A stretch of 64,000 nucleotides of DNA from HGM04593 sp045631205 (GCA_045631205.1 JAZQUI010000025.1:1-64000); one strand, 5' to 3'. Positions 1-8,476 are shown, counted from the first letter of the stretch. A program made the numbers and translations. The notes: generated by a model not told the origin, from the letters alone.

Positions 1-174
1 TTCGCCCTCTCAGGCCATTCTTGACCACATTGGAGGAACCACAAAAAAAGCATTTTTTTTAGCATATCAATGATAATCTTTGCAAAGATATGTATATCAA
101 TCCATTACAAAGATTTTATCCTACTTTTTGTCCACCCTGCCGGAATGCACAAAAAGAATGGCTTGTTTAACAAC
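1..174. other. Left-edge region, no confident gene
   Basis: AT-rich stretch at the window edge. On the minus strand an open frame could begin at the ATG at 65 or 53 and run off the edge (first residues MLKKMLFLWFLQ), with a TATCTTTG box at 83-90 upstream. The visible part is too short to recognise and the spacing to a -33 box is poor, so I do not call a gene. Confidence 0.2.
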
Positions 175-202
175 AAAAAAGCGGATAACGAAAGTTATCC
201 GC
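175..202 (-). terminator. Rho-independent terminator after tRNA
   Basis: Perfect 9-bp stem (gcggataac / gttatccgc) with a four-base loop. On the minus strand it is followed by a run of T, four bases after the tRNA 3' end. Confidence 0.8.
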
Positions 203-206
203 TTCG

Positions 207-280
207 TGGGCCATCTAGGGCTTGAACCTAGGACCTCCAGATTATGAGTCTGTTGCTCTAACCAACTGAGCTAAAAGCCC
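207..280 (-). tRNA. tRNA with CAT anticodon (Met, or Ile2)
   Basis: Read on the minus strand this 74-nt stretch folds as a cloverleaf: acceptor strand GGGCTTT, D-arm TAGCTCAGTTGGTTAGAGC, anticodon loop CTCATAA, and T-arm with GGTTCAAGCCC. The CCA end is not encoded. The anticodon CAT is at 244-246. CAT is shared by elongator Met, initiator Met and lysidine-modified Ile2 tRNAs. The acceptor starts with a paired G, which argues against the initiator. I cannot separate elongator Met from Ile2 by eye. The acceptor stem has one T-T mismatch and one G-T pair. Confidence 0.88.
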
Positions 281-305
281 GAGTATCTCTTTTGGAAATA
301 CGATG

Positions 306-336
306 CAAAAGTAATACATTTTATTTACAGAAACAA
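306..336 (-). promoter_or_regulatory. Bacteroidota-type promoter of the tRNA
   Basis: On the minus strand: TTG (334-336), 20-bp spacer, TACTTTTG (306-313). This fits the known Bacteroidota consensus TTTG-N19..21-TAnnTTTG. Transcription would begin about 20 bp before the mature tRNA. Confidence 0.65.
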
Positions 337-404
337 GGTTTTTCCAAAAAAAAATATATCTTCGCGGTTAAGAATTGCCCTTAGGAGGCTTAGAGAAAGG
401 TTTT

Positions 405-1052
405 ATGGCTTTGAGAAAGAAAAATATAATATTCGACTTAGGTGGAATTCTGCTCAACATTCACCCGGAGCGCACTTTTGCGGCTTTCGCGGCTTTGGGG
501 GTTGAGGAGAGTATGCTCACCGAAACACATTCGTTGGCCAACAAGGTGATGCTTGCGTTTGAGAAGGGTGAGATTTCTCCCGACGAACTTGCTGGTTATA
601 TTACCGGGTTGTTACCACAGGAGGTGAGAGATATGCCGCACGATGCGTTGCGCGCTCATATTTTCGATGCGTGGTGTGCGCTCATTGGTGAGTTGCCTCT
701 TTATAAATGGCAGCGTTTGGAGCAGTTGCGCGAGCGCGGTTACAATATTTTTCTTTTGAGCAACACCAATGCGATTCATTGGGCTGCAATTTCGCGCAAT
801 ATTTCGGCTCTTGACGGGCGCGATGTTGAGGGTTACTTCGATGGAATTTACCTCTCCTACGAGATGCACTTGTGCAAGCCCGACGAGGAGATTTTCCGTC
901 GTGTGCTTGCCGATGCGGGCTTGCAGGCGTCCGAAACTATGTTCATCGATGACTCGCCTGCCAACTGCGAGGCGGCAGAGCGTGTGGGTATAGAGCCGTT
1001 GCTTGTGGAGAGAAACAGTGCCTGGGGTGGTGTTTTAATGAATGATTTATAG
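405..1052 (+). CDS. HAD-superfamily hydrolase (YihX-like phosphatase)
   Basis: A 215-residue cytoplasmic protein with all four HAD motifs: the nucleophile region FDLGGILLNI (Asp11), motif II LLSNTN, the motif III lysine in CKPDEEIF, and motif IV FIDDSPANCEAA. The position two after the nucleophile is Gly rather than the usual Asp, as in YihX-type sugar-phosphatases (FDLGNV), so a small sugar phosphate is a reasonable but unproven substrate. I chose ATG 405; an in-frame TTG at 375 would add ten residues outside the fold. It is followed 5 bp later by ribF and probably shares its transcript. A TATCTTCG box at 357-364 may be the -7 element. Confidence 0.85.
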   Translation: MALRKKNIIFDLGGILLNIHPERTFAAFAALGVEESMLTETHSLANKVMLAFEKGEISPDELAGYITGLLPQEVRDMPHDALRAHIFDAWCALIGELPLYKWQRLEQLRERGYNIFLLSNTNAIHWAAISRNISALDGRDVEGYFDGIYLSYEMHLCKPDEEIFRRVLADAGLQASETMFIDDSPANCEAAERVGIEPLLVERNSAWGGVLMNDL

Positions 1053-1057
1053 AATTT

Positions 1058-1981
1058 ATGGAGATAATAACAGATATAGACCGTGTTGATGTTGTGCCTG
1101 TGGCTGCCACTATTGGTTCTTTCGATGGTGTGCACAAAGGGCACGTTGCTATGATAAACGAACTGCAGGCTGAGGCTGCACAGCGCGGGTTGCCTGTGTG
1201 TGTGATTACGTTTATGTATCACCCGCGCATAATCTTTGGTGCGCAGAGCGAGCCTTTCCTGCTCACTACCAACAGCGAGAAGGTTGCATTGCTGGAGCAG
1301 TTGGGCGTGGAGCGTTGTGTGTTGCTCAACTTCGACAGTTTTATGGCTTCGATGACTGCTGAACGCTTTATGAAGGAGGTTTTGAAAGAGAAACTTGGTG
1401 TGGAGTTGCTTGCGGTGGGTTATGACCATCATTTTGGCGCGCCGCAAGAGGGCGAGGGCATCGATGATTATATTGCATATGGCAAGGGGCTTGGGATTGA
1501 TGTGTTCCAGGCTGCCCAATATGCTCCCGATGGTTACAAGATAAGTTCTTCACAGGTGCGCAGGGCGCTTGCTGCAGGTGATGTTGAGGGTGCGGCGCAG
1601 CTTTTGAGCCGCAGATACACCATTGAGGGTGTTGTTGTGCACGGTGCGGCGCTTGGTCGCACTATTGGTTTCCCCACTGCTAACATTACTTTGAGCGACG
1701 ATATGAAGATGTTGCCAAAGGATGGTGTTTATGAGGTGGAGGCAGTTGTTGCCGGCACTGCATACAAGGGTGTGATGAATGTGGGAGTGAAACCTACATT
1801 GCAAGGTGTTAATGTGCGTACTGTGGAGGTGCATATTCTTGATTTTTCGGCCGATATCTACAACGAGAAGGTTGTTGTCTCTTTTGTGCGCCGCTTGCGC
1901 GATGAGTTACAGTTTGAGAGTGTCGATGCTTTGCGTTTGCAGATTGGTGTTGATGTGGCTCGTGTGAAGCGTGGTATTTAG
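1058..1981 (+). CDS. ribF: Bifunctional riboflavin kinase / FAD synthetase
   Basis: A 307-residue enzyme that phosphorylates riboflavin to FMN and adenylylates FMN to FAD. The N-terminal nucleotidyltransferase domain shows TIGSFDGVHKGH (about residues 19-30), the Rossmann HxGH-like nucleotide-binding motif. ISSSQVRRAL near residue 165 is the second adenylyltransferase motif. The C-terminal flavokinase domain has GRTIGFPTANI (about 200-210) followed by DGVYEVEAVV and a late MNVGVKPT. Length and domain order match the family. It lies between the HAD gene and a CPBP protease gene with gaps of only a few bases. Confidence 0.96.
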   Translation: MEIITDIDRVDVVPVAATIGSFDGVHKGHVAMINELQAEAAQRGLPVCVITFMYHPRIIFGAQSEPFLLTTNSEKVALLEQLGVERCVLLNFDSFMASMTAERFMKEVLKEKLGVELLAVGYDHHFGAPQEGEGIDDYIAYGKGLGIDVFQAAQYAPDGYKISSSQVRRALAAGDVEGAAQLLSRRYTIEGVVVHGAALGRTIGFPTANITLSDDMKMLPKDGVYEVEAVVAGTAYKGVMNVGVKPTLQGVNVRTVEVHILDFSADIYNEKVVVSFVRRLRDELQFESVDALRLQIGVDVARVKRGI

Positions 1982-1988
1982 TTGTGAT

Positions 1989-2867
1989 ATGGAGCAGAAT
2001 TTTGTAAAAAGAGGTTCGATATTTGTGCAGGTTGCGAAACTTGTTGCATATTTTCTGATATATCAGTTTGTATTTATGATGTTGGGGCAGGTGGGCGCTT
2101 ATTTTGCTTACTCGCAATATGTGGAGCCGGTTGCTTATGAGGCTTTCCGTGAGCAGCCTACAACGCAGATGCTTGAATATGCTGCAGGCGGAATGTCTGT
2201 GGGTATGTTCTTGTCGGGCGTGGCTATGATTGCTCACTTGCTGTTCTTTAAATATGTGAGAATAAGGCGTGGCTTTTTCAGCGAGGTGGGGCGCGGTGTG
2301 CTTTTCCTCTCCATTGCTTTCATTATGTGTATGATGGTTGTCTTCAACATAGTGGCTGTGTGGTTGGGGCTTGAAAATAATTTGCAGTCCGAAATGGAAC
2401 TTATGCTGGGCAGTCGCGTTGGTGTGGCTTCGGTGGCTTTTGTTGCCCCTTTGCTCGAAGAACTGTTGTTCCGCGGTGCCATACAAGGTGCGCTGATGCG
2501 TTACTTCAAGAGTCCGTGGGTGGGTATTGTGCTGGCGGCGCTGTTGTTTGGTGTAATACACTTGAACCCCATCCAGGTGTTTTATGCAACCTGTCTTGGA
2601 ATTGTCTTTGGTTGGGTGTATTATCGCACAGGCAGTTTGTTGCCGGCAATTCTGGGGCATATAATAAATAATAGTCTGGCGGTGATTAGTATGGTTGTGC
2701 TGGGTGAGTCCAATGAACTGGAAATGGTTACCGGCGAAACTGGTGTTACGGGCGAGGCTTTTATGGTCGTTTCCTTTGCTCTTGTGGCATTGCTTTTAGG
2801 TTTACTTATAAATTCACGCCAGCCTTCGGCGCCCAGTCCGTGGCACGAGGTAAGTGAGGTTATATAA
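1989..2867 (+). CDS. CPBP (CAAX-type) intramembrane metalloprotease
   Basis: About 292 residues with roughly eight hydrophobic segments. The diagnostic family motifs are in the second half: EELLFRG (EExxxR), then FGVIHLNP, then GHIINN, whose Glu and His residues make the membrane-embedded active site. Members process prenylated proteins in eukaryotes or bacteriocins and other membrane substrates in bacteria; the substrate here is unknown. I chose ATG 1989, just after the ribF stop, over an in-frame GTG at 1971 that overlaps ribF. The stop codon lies inside a large palindrome shared with the convergent gene. Confidence 0.88.
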   Translation: MEQNFVKRGSIFVQVAKLVAYFLIYQFVFMMLGQVGAYFAYSQYVEPVAYEAFREQPTTQMLEYAAGGMSVGMFLSGVAMIAHLLFFKYVRIRRGFFSEVGRGVLFLSIAFIMCMMVVFNIVAVWLGLENNLQSEMELMLGSRVGVASVAFVAPLLEELLFRGAIQGALMRYFKSPWVGIVLAALLFGVIHLNPIQVFYATCLGIVFGWVYYRTGSLLPAILGHIINNSLAVISMVVLGESNELEMVTGETGVTGEAFMVVSFALVALLLGLLINSRQPSAPSPWHEVSEVI

Positions 2868-2907
2868 CAGCAAAAAAGAGAGCCGCGGCTCTCTTTTTTG
2901 CTGTTAT
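2864..2907. terminator. 44-bp perfect palindrome, bidirectional terminator
   Basis: A perfect inverted repeat with 22-bp arms centred on ccg|cgg. Runs of A and T in the arms make it a terminator in both directions. It contains the stop codons of both convergent genes (2865-2867 plus, 2904-2906 minus). Confidence 0.85.
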
Positions 2908-3707
2908 TGTGCACGTTGAACAAATTCCTCGGCGGGTTTCAGTGCGTCGAGTTTGCCAACATCTATGAATTCAAGATTTTCGGCTACAACACCGTATATG
3001 GGGTATTTTGCTGCTGCCCACATATAGAAACTCATTATGGGGAAGCGTGTGCCTGTTTTCTCATCGGTGGGGAGGCTTTTCTCTTTTACATACTCTTCCA
3101 TTAGTTCCAGAACTTTGTCGCTCAATATGTGTATGCCCGAAAATGCGAGGGCTCGGCAGTTTGCGGGGTCAATTGCAGGAGAGGTTACGTGGTGGTCGCC
3201 GGTATCGGTGTTCATCCACCCAACGAGGCGCATATCCTCGGGGTTGAAGAGAAGGAAGCGGGTGGTTTTTCTCTCGCTCACAAGCAGGCTGGCAAGAGAA
3301 TCTTCGCGCACTTGCGATGCAAAGTGGTTTATGTCGCAATTCGATAGAATATCCACGTTGTGTATGAGGAAACGGCCGCATCCTTGCAGGTAACGGCGTG
3401 CGTGAAGCACGGCACCGCCAGTCTCAAGCAACAGTTCTCGTTCGTCGCTTATCTCCATTAGCATCTGCTCTGTGGTTTTGTTCTCTTTGCTCTCGGTTAT
3501 CCAGGGTTGTGCTTTAACCCATTCCTCAATCTTGTCGGCAAAATAGTGAATGTTTACAACTGCTTCGTCTATGCCTGCGGCTTGCAGTTTGCGTGCAACG
3601 TGTTCAAGAAGTGGCTTTCCGCACACCGGCACAAGGGCTTTGGGCAGGGTGTCGGTAAGGGGTTTCAGGCGGGTGCCGAGCCCCGCAGCGAATATCATTG
3701 CTTTCAT
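2904..3707 (-). CDS. Sugar-phosphate nucleotidyltransferase (MurU/RmlA-like)
   Basis: A 267-residue NTP-transferase of the GT-A-like fold that joins a nucleoside monophosphate to a sugar phosphate. The N-terminal signature AAGLGTRLKPLTDTLPKAL fits GxGxRxxPxTxxxPK, and IHNVDILSN carries the metal-binding Asp. It has no C-terminal hexapeptide domain, so it is a short form like MurU or mannose-1-phosphate guanylyltransferase-type proteins; the sugar and nucleotide cannot be told from motifs. It is transcribed alone from a well-formed promoter (3726-3757), divergently from the ABC-F gene. Confidence 0.88.
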   Translation of the reverse strand: MKAMIFAAGLGTRLKPLTDTLPKALVPVCGKPLLEHVARKLQAAGIDEAVVNIHYFADKIEEWVKAQPWITESKENKTTEQMLMEISDERELLLETGGAVLHARRYLQGCGRFLIHNVDILSNCDINHFASQVREDSLASLLVSERKTTRFLLFNPEDMRLVGWMNTDTGDHHVTSPAIDPANCRALAFSGIHILSDKVLELMEEYVKEKSLPTDEKTGTRFPIMSFYMWAAAKYPIYGVVAENLEFIDVGKLDALKPAEEFVQRAQ

Positions 3708-3725
3708 TGTGCTTATTGTTTATTG

Positions 3726-3757
3726 CAAAAGTAGCCAATAATATTTAATGTCGCAAA
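3726..3757 (-). promoter_or_regulatory. Promoter of the nucleotidyltransferase gene
   Basis: Minus strand TTTG (3754-3757), 20-bp spacer, TACTTTTG (3726-3733), a full match to the Bacteroidota consensus. A TATCTTCG box (3765-3772) on the plus strand may serve the divergent ABC-F gene. Confidence 0.65.
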
Positions 3758-3801
3758 TTTGTTGTATCTTCGCGTGAGAATTCAAAAAACAGTTTAGATA
3801 T

Positions 3802-5436
3802 ATGGTATCGGTCGATGGGCTTGCCGTGGAATTTGGCGGCACAACTCTTTTCAGTGATGTTTCTTTTGTTATTAACGACAAGGACCGTATTGCGCTTATG
3901 GGCAAGAACGGTGCGGGCAAGAGTACCTTGTTGAAAATTCTTGCGGGTGTGCGCCAGGCAACACGAGGAGTGGTGTCGGCTCCCAAGGATACAGTAATAG
4001 CTTATCTGCCACAGCACTTGATGACCGAGGACGGCCGCACTGTGTTCGAGGAGGCATCACAGGCTTTCAGCCACCTCTATGAGATGGAGGCCGAGATTGA
4101 GAGCCTTAACAACCAGCTTGCCACACGCACCGACTATGAGAGCGACGAGTATATGGCTCTCATTGAAGAGGTTGCCACCAAGAGCGAAAAGTTCTATGCT
4201 ATAGATATGACTCACTTTGAGGAGGATGTTGAGAAGACTCTCCTTGGCTTGGGTTTTGAGAGAAAGGATTTCGGCCGCCAGACAAGTGAGTTCTCGGGCG
4301 GTTGGCGTATGCGTATTGAGCTTGCAAAGATGCTTTTGCGCAACCCCGATGTGCTTCTGCTCGACGAGCCCACCAATCACCTCGACATTGAGTCTATCGG
4401 CTGGCTCGAGGACTTCCTCATAAACAACGGTAAGGCAGTGGTGGTTATCAGCCACGACCGTAAGTTTGTCGATAATATTACCACACGCACCATTGAGGTT
4501 ACAATGGGCCGCATATACGACTACAAGGTAAACTATTCGCAATACCTTGTACTGCGCCGTGAGCGTCGCGAACAGCAGATGAAACAGTGGGAGGAGCAGC
4601 AGAAGATGATTCAGGAGACCAAGGACTTTATAGAACGTTTCAAGGGCACTTACTCAAAGACCTTGCAGGTGCAGAGCCGTGTGAAGATGCTCGAAAAGCT
4701 CGAAATCATTGAGGTTGACGAGGAGGATACATCGGCGTTGCGCTTGAAGTTCCCCCCTTCGCCCCGTTCGGGACAGTATCCTGTGATTATGGAGGGTGTG
4801 GGCAAGGCCTTTGGCGAGAAACGTATATTCTCGGGGGCGACACTCACCATTGAGCGTGGAAACAAGGTGGCTTTTGTGGGAAGAAACGGCGAGGGTAAAT
4901 CTACTCTTGTGAAGTGTATTATGAAGGAACTCGAGCACGATGGAACCTTGCAACTGGGCCACAATGTGCAGATAGGTTATTTTGCGCAGAACCAGGCTTC
5001 GTTGCTCGACGAGAACCTTACTGTGTTCCAAACCATTGATGGTGTTGCCAAGGGTGACATACGTAACAAGATACGCGACCTTTTGGGTGCGTTTATGTTT
5101 GGTGGCGAGGCCAGCGCAAAGAAGGTGAAGGTGCTGTCGGGTGGCGAGCGCACTCGTCTGGCTTTGATGAAATTGCTTCTTGAACCGGTGAACCTGCTCA
5201 TTCTCGACGAGCCTACCAACCACCTCGACCTTAAGACAAAAGATATCTTGAAACAGGCATTGCAGGACTTCGATGGCACACTCATCTGCGTGAGTCACGA
5301 CCGTGATTTCCTCGATGGTCTTGTGACAAAGGTCTATGAATTTGGTCACGGCCGTGTGCGCGAGCATCTGTGCGGCGTGTATGAATTCCTTGCTGCTAAG
5401 AAGATGGAGGAGTTGCAGGAACTTGAACGCAAGTAA
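3802..5436 (+). CDS. ABC-F family ATP-binding protein
   Basis: A 544-residue soluble protein with two ABC ATPase domains and no membrane segments, the hallmark of the ABC-F class, which acts on ribosomes (translation factors, some antibiotic-protection proteins). Domain 1 has Walker A GKNGAGKST, signature FSGGWRMR and Walker B LLLDEPTNH. The charged interdomain linker (about residues 240-310) is rich in Glu, Gln and Lys. Domain 2 has GRNGEGKST, LSGGERTR and LILDEPTNH. The linker and length resemble housekeeping ABC-F factors rather than known resistance proteins, but this cannot be decided by eye. It ends at a strong terminator. Confidence 0.93.
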   Translation: MVSVDGLAVEFGGTTLFSDVSFVINDKDRIALMGKNGAGKSTLLKILAGVRQATRGVVSAPKDTVIAYLPQHLMTEDGRTVFEEASQAFSHLYEMEAEIESLNNQLATRTDYESDEYMALIEEVATKSEKFYAIDMTHFEEDVEKTLLGLGFERKDFGRQTSEFSGGWRMRIELAKMLLRNPDVLLLDEPTNHLDIESIGWLEDFLINNGKAVVVISHDRKFVDNITTRTIEVTMGRIYDYKVNYSQYLVLRRERREQQMKQWEEQQKMIQETKDFIERFKGTYSKTLQVQSRVKMLEKLEIIEVDEEDTSALRLKFPPSPRSGQYPVIMEGVGKAFGEKRIFSGATLTIERGNKVAFVGRNGEGKSTLVKCIMKELEHDGTLQLGHNVQIGYFAQNQASLLDENLTVFQTIDGVAKGDIRNKIRDLLGAFMFGGEASAKKVKVLSGGERTRLALMKLLLEPVNLLILDEPTNHLDLKTKDILKQALQDFDGTLICVSHDRDFLDGLVTKVYEFGHGRVREHLCGVYEFLAAKKMEELQELERK

Positions 5437-5460
5437 AGAATTGCCTGCCTTTATATACAA

Positions 5461-5489
5461 AAAAACGATAGTCGGCGACTATCGTTTTT
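5461..5489. terminator. Bidirectional terminator between ABC-F gene and capsule locus
   Basis: Hairpin aaaaacgatagtcg / cgactatcgttttt followed by a T run on the plus strand and an A run before it. It can end both the ABC-F transcript and the long minus-strand polysaccharide operon. Confidence 0.85.
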
Positions 5490-5518
5490 TTATTTGTGCA
5501 ATGTTATAACCGGGTTTG

Positions 5519-6151
5519 TTATTTCAAGTGGAAATCCCAGTTAATGTTCTCTTTTAACTTTTTGGCTGGGCTGCCGGCAAGTATAATATTCTCTTCGTAG
5601 GGTGCCTTGTGCGAAACAATTGATTTTGCAGCAACAATGTTGTTATCGGCTATTTTACTACCCTTTAATATGAGTACACCGAAACCCAACCAAACGTGGT
5701 TGCCTATGAAGATATCCTTTGCGGGGTTTATTCTTCGTCCCTCGGCATCGAGTATAGAGTGCGAGTCGGTTGTTCTGATAGACGTTTCGTGTGCAATGAT
5801 GGTTTCGTCGCCGATTGTAATCTTGGTTCCCTCGCAGGCTGCAAGCTGCACATTGCGTGCAATGCCCACTCTGTCACCAATTATTATTTCGTTGTTCTTG
5901 TGCTCCATATGGAACTCCATGTTGCATATATGCGGGTTGTCGCCAATTCTTATCGTGCTGTCCGAGCCGAGAAGAGTAAATTGGCTGTTGTCGATGCACG
6001 CACCCTCTCCAATGAATATTTTGTTGCCCTTTCCCTTGTTCCTGAGTTTGCAATGTTTCAAACGGCTGTTTTTGCCCAAGTGCAATTCAACACCTTTACA
6101 GCGGAACTTGAATTCAGTGATGCGGCGTCTAATCTCTTTAATGATATTCAT
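5519..6151 (-). CDS. Left-handed beta-helix acyltransferase
   Basis: About 210 residues made mostly of imperfect hexapeptide repeats ([LIV]-G-x4), for example IFIGEGACIDN, ITIGDETIIAHE and IFIGNHVWLGFGVLI, ending in LAGSPAKKL, typical of the CysE/LacA/WbbJ group of O-acetyl- and related acyltransferases. It is the last gene of the polysaccharide locus and probably decorates the repeat unit with acetyl or another acyl group. I chose ATG 6151, 11 bp after the preceding stop. An in-frame ATG at 6202 would overlap that gene by 40 bp. Confidence 0.85.
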   Translation of the reverse strand: MNIIKEIRRRITEFKFRCKGVELHLGKNSRLKHCKLRNKGKGNKIFIGEGACIDNSQFTLLGSDSTIRIGDNPHICNMEFHMEHKNNEIIIGDRVGIARNVQLAACEGTKITIGDETIIAHETSIRTTDSHSILDAEGRRINPAKDIFIGNHVWLGFGVLILKGSKIADNNIVAAKSIVSHKAPYEENIILAGSPAKKLKENINWDFHLK

Positions 6152-6162
6152 AGCAATAGAAT

Positions 6163-7230
6163 TTAGTATAGTTCTTCGTACTCTTTGGTTATCTTTTCCC
6201 AAGTATAGTGCTGTTCGGCAATTTTCTTTGTAGCCTCGCCGTCGAGTCCTTTTTTCTCTATGAGGCTTTGCAGTTCATTGCTGTCGTTCCAATAGTATGC
6301 CTTGTCGTGGGTTGTTGCGCAGTTATACACCACGTTGTAAGCGAGTATGGGGCGACCAAAGAACATTGCTTCAACGAGCGAGGGATTGGTGCCACCTGCG
6401 CTGTGTCCGTGTATGTACATCTCGGCATTAGCACGCAGAGTGTAGAGAATTTCAAGGTCGTATGTGCTGTCGAGCAGGGTGATGTTTTTGGAACCCTTGT
6501 ATTGCTCTTTCAGTCGGCGGCTGTATTCGTTTTTCTGCCAGTTACCAATGAATATGAGTTGCTTGTTGCTCTTGGAGAATGCTTCTAGTGCAATGTGGCA
6601 ATTGTTTTCGGGTTCTATTCGGCACACCGACATTGCATAGCTGCCTTTCGACAGGTTGTAACGTTGGAGAATTTCGTCCTGTTTTTCCTGCGACACAGGT
6701 TCCAGACAATGGTCTCCGCCGTATGTTATAAGCTTGGCCTCTTTCTTGTATCGCCACATCACATAGTCGGCAATGCTTTTGTTGTCGGCAATTATGGTGT
6801 GGGCGGTTTTTACTGCAATAACCTCGGAGAGAAGCAGGAACTTGCGTATGTGGCTTGTCCATTTGTTGCGTCGATGTTCAAGGCCGTCTATGTTTACAAT
6901 AATTCGTGCGCGACTCAACAAACGCAATATGGGAAGGAAAATGCAACCCGACACTCCAAGAATGAGAATTGTGTCGTACCCCGTTATCGAGCGCAGCATT
7001 GCCACAATGTCGTATATGATGCTTTGTGCGCCATTGGCACGCAGGGGAATGTATTTGAGTTTTGCCCCCTTGTGCTGCTGCATTTTTTGCGGCATATCCT
7101 TGCTGCTGCAAAATACGGTGTATTCAACATTCTCGGAACGGTATTCTCCGATAATGTTTTCTACAAGGGTTTCAAAACCTCCGTAGTTGGCCGGAACGCC
7201 TTGTATACCAATTACTGCAACTTTTTTCAT
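6163..7230 (-). CDS. Glycosyltransferase with DUF1972 N-terminus (GT4-type)
   Basis: A 355-residue two-lobed (GT-B) glycosyltransferase. The N-terminus VIGIQGVPANYGGFETLVE is the signature of DUF1972 proteins, which include rhamnosyltransferases of capsule loci such as Cps2T. The C-terminal lobe contains the nucleotide-sugar site HSAGGTNPSLVEAMFFGRP with the family glutamate. It would add a sugar to the lipid-linked repeat unit at the inner membrane face. The donor sugar is not deducible. Confidence 0.9.
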   Translation of the reverse strand: MKKVAVIGIQGVPANYGGFETLVENIIGEYRSENVEYTVFCSSKDMPQKMQQHKGAKLKYIPLRANGAQSIIYDIVAMLRSITGYDTILILGVSGCIFLPILRLLSRARIIVNIDGLEHRRNKWTSHIRKFLLLSEVIAVKTAHTIIADNKSIADYVMWRYKKEAKLITYGGDHCLEPVSQEKQDEILQRYNLSKGSYAMSVCRIEPENNCHIALEAFSKSNKQLIFIGNWQKNEYSRRLKEQYKGSKNITLLDSTYDLEILYTLRANAEMYIHGHSAGGTNPSLVEAMFFGRPILAYNVVYNCATTHDKAYYWNDSNELQSLIEKKGLDGEATKKIAEQHYTWEKITKEYEELY

Positions 7231-7241
7231 CGGTCGCTTCT

Positions 7242-7385
7242 TTATCCTTTTATTTTAAGTAGAATCTCTTCGGCCTGCTTTGTCGCGCTATATGTTTTTG
7301 AACGCAACAGACCATTATTTGACAAAAATAAGTATAATTCCCGATTGGATAAAATATTTTTTAAAAACTCTTCTATTTTATCGAA
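7242..7385 (-). pseudogene. Possible 3' remnant of a glycosyltransferase gene
   Basis: The gap between two glycosyltransferase genes holds an open stretch of about 47 codons with no start codon of its own. It begins right after a stop and overlaps the 3' end of the upstream gene in another frame. It ends with YSATKQAEEILLKIKG and TAA, and contains EEFLKNILSNRELY, a helical, charged ending like the C-terminal helices of GT4 enzymes. I infer a decayed tail left by gene replacement; chance openness is possible in this AT-rich DNA. Confidence 0.4.
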
Positions 7386-8473
7386 TTATATCCTTCCAAT
7401 GTTTGCTTTGCTGTATCCTCCCATTTGTAGTTCTCAAGAATGTGAGTATATAGCCCTTTATCGAACGGAGTCTCGTAAGCTTTAACAATAGCATCTTTTA
7501 TAGTAGTCAGGTCGTCGGGTTCGCAATAGTAGGCAAACTCCTTGAAGTAGTCTTCGGTGTCACCCTTTTTTGTTACCACAATGTTGCTATGCATGATACC
7601 GGCTTCCAAAGATGAGAGGCCCGGTGTTTCCATCCAGGATGCAAGTATATGTACTTTTGCAAGTTTATAGAATTGTGGGAGTTTCTCGTGTTCTATCTGT
7701 CCCAGGAAGAATGTATTTTCATTTGCTTCCTTTTTGCATGTTTCATAGTATTTTTTGAAGTTTGCTCCGGCTTTTCCAATGAACACGAACTTGTATGGGA
7801 GTTCTTTACAAGCTTTTATTATGTTAAGTTGGTTTTTTCTTCCCTCAATTCTTGACACGCACAGTACACAATCTCTGTATTTTTCGAGCTCTGGCTCAAC
7901 GCCAACCTTTTCGTAGTCGAACTTGTTAATGTCCACTGCGTTTGCAACGGCTACGTAGTTATATTCTTTAAGATTGAAATCTTTTGCAACTCGCAACATT
8001 TCGGAATGTGAGTTGGGTAAGAAAACATCCACCATCTTTATGATCTTGCGTTGCAATCTTTTGTGCCCATTGCACAAGTATATTGCAGTGCCTTTTGAGA
8101 ATTCGAAGTTAAGAACTGCGCGGGCAATTACTTTAAGGTATTCAATTTGGGTAATCGATAGCAGGTTGTTCATCACTTGGAGAATGCCTCCGCGTGCTTT
8201 TTTCTCATACTCTTCATATGGGCCATATATTGTGGATAAAGCCACTTTCTTACCATATTTCTTCGCGTTTTTTACTTGCAAGTAGAGTTCTTGCGGGCGC
8301 ATAAGGTTGAATACGTGTACAATGTCGTATTCCGAAACATCGGGTGTGAGTTCCAATGAAACATCGACCTGTACACCCAATTTTTCAAGATACTCTTTTG
8401 TCTTAAGAATTTGCGTGGTATCTCCTCCCGGAGCAGTAAACAATGTCTTTCTTGACTGGAAAAGAACTTTCAT
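7373..8473 (-). CDS. Glycosyltransferase family 4
   Basis: A 366-residue GT-B enzyme. The N-terminal lobe opens with MKVLFQSRKTLFTAPGGDT, with the glycine-rich GGDT loop common in GT4 proteins. The second lobe has VLCVSRIEGRKNQLNIIKA, FIGKAG and SWMETPGLSSLEAGI, the latter carrying the acidic donor-binding residue of the E-x7-E type. It belongs to the polysaccharide operon, 3 bp downstream of the phosphotransferase-like gene. Its stop overlaps the possible remnant downstream. Sugar specificity is unknown. Confidence 0.9.
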   Translation of the reverse strand: MKVLFQSRKTLFTAPGGDTTQILKTKEYLEKLGVQVDVSLELTPDVSEYDIVHVFNLMRPQELYLQVKNAKKYGKKVALSTIYGPYEEYEKKARGGILQVMNNLLSITQIEYLKVIARAVLNFEFSKGTAIYLCNGHKRLQRKIIKMVDVFLPNSHSEMLRVAKDFNLKEYNYVAVANAVDINKFDYEKVGVEPELEKYRDCVLCVSRIEGRKNQLNIIKACKELPYKFVFIGKAGANFKKYYETCKKEANENTFFLGQIEHEKLPQFYKLAKVHILASWMETPGLSSLEAGIMHSNIVVTKKGDTEDYFKEFAYYCEPDDLTTIKDAIVKAYETPFDKGLYTHILENYKWEDTAKQTLEGYNSIK

Positions 8474-8476
8474 ATC

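Noticed and set aside
1809..2660. Long minus-strand open frame of 283 codons opposite ribF and the CPBP gene
   Set aside because: Its His/Gln/Thr-rich translation is the usual antisense shadow of these genes; no family motif and no promoter.
6595..7485. Long plus-strand open frame of 296 codons opposite the DUF1972 glycosyltransferase
   Set aside because: Composition is that of an antisense shadow, and it spans the intergenic remnant and another gene; the opposite strand has clear family motifs.
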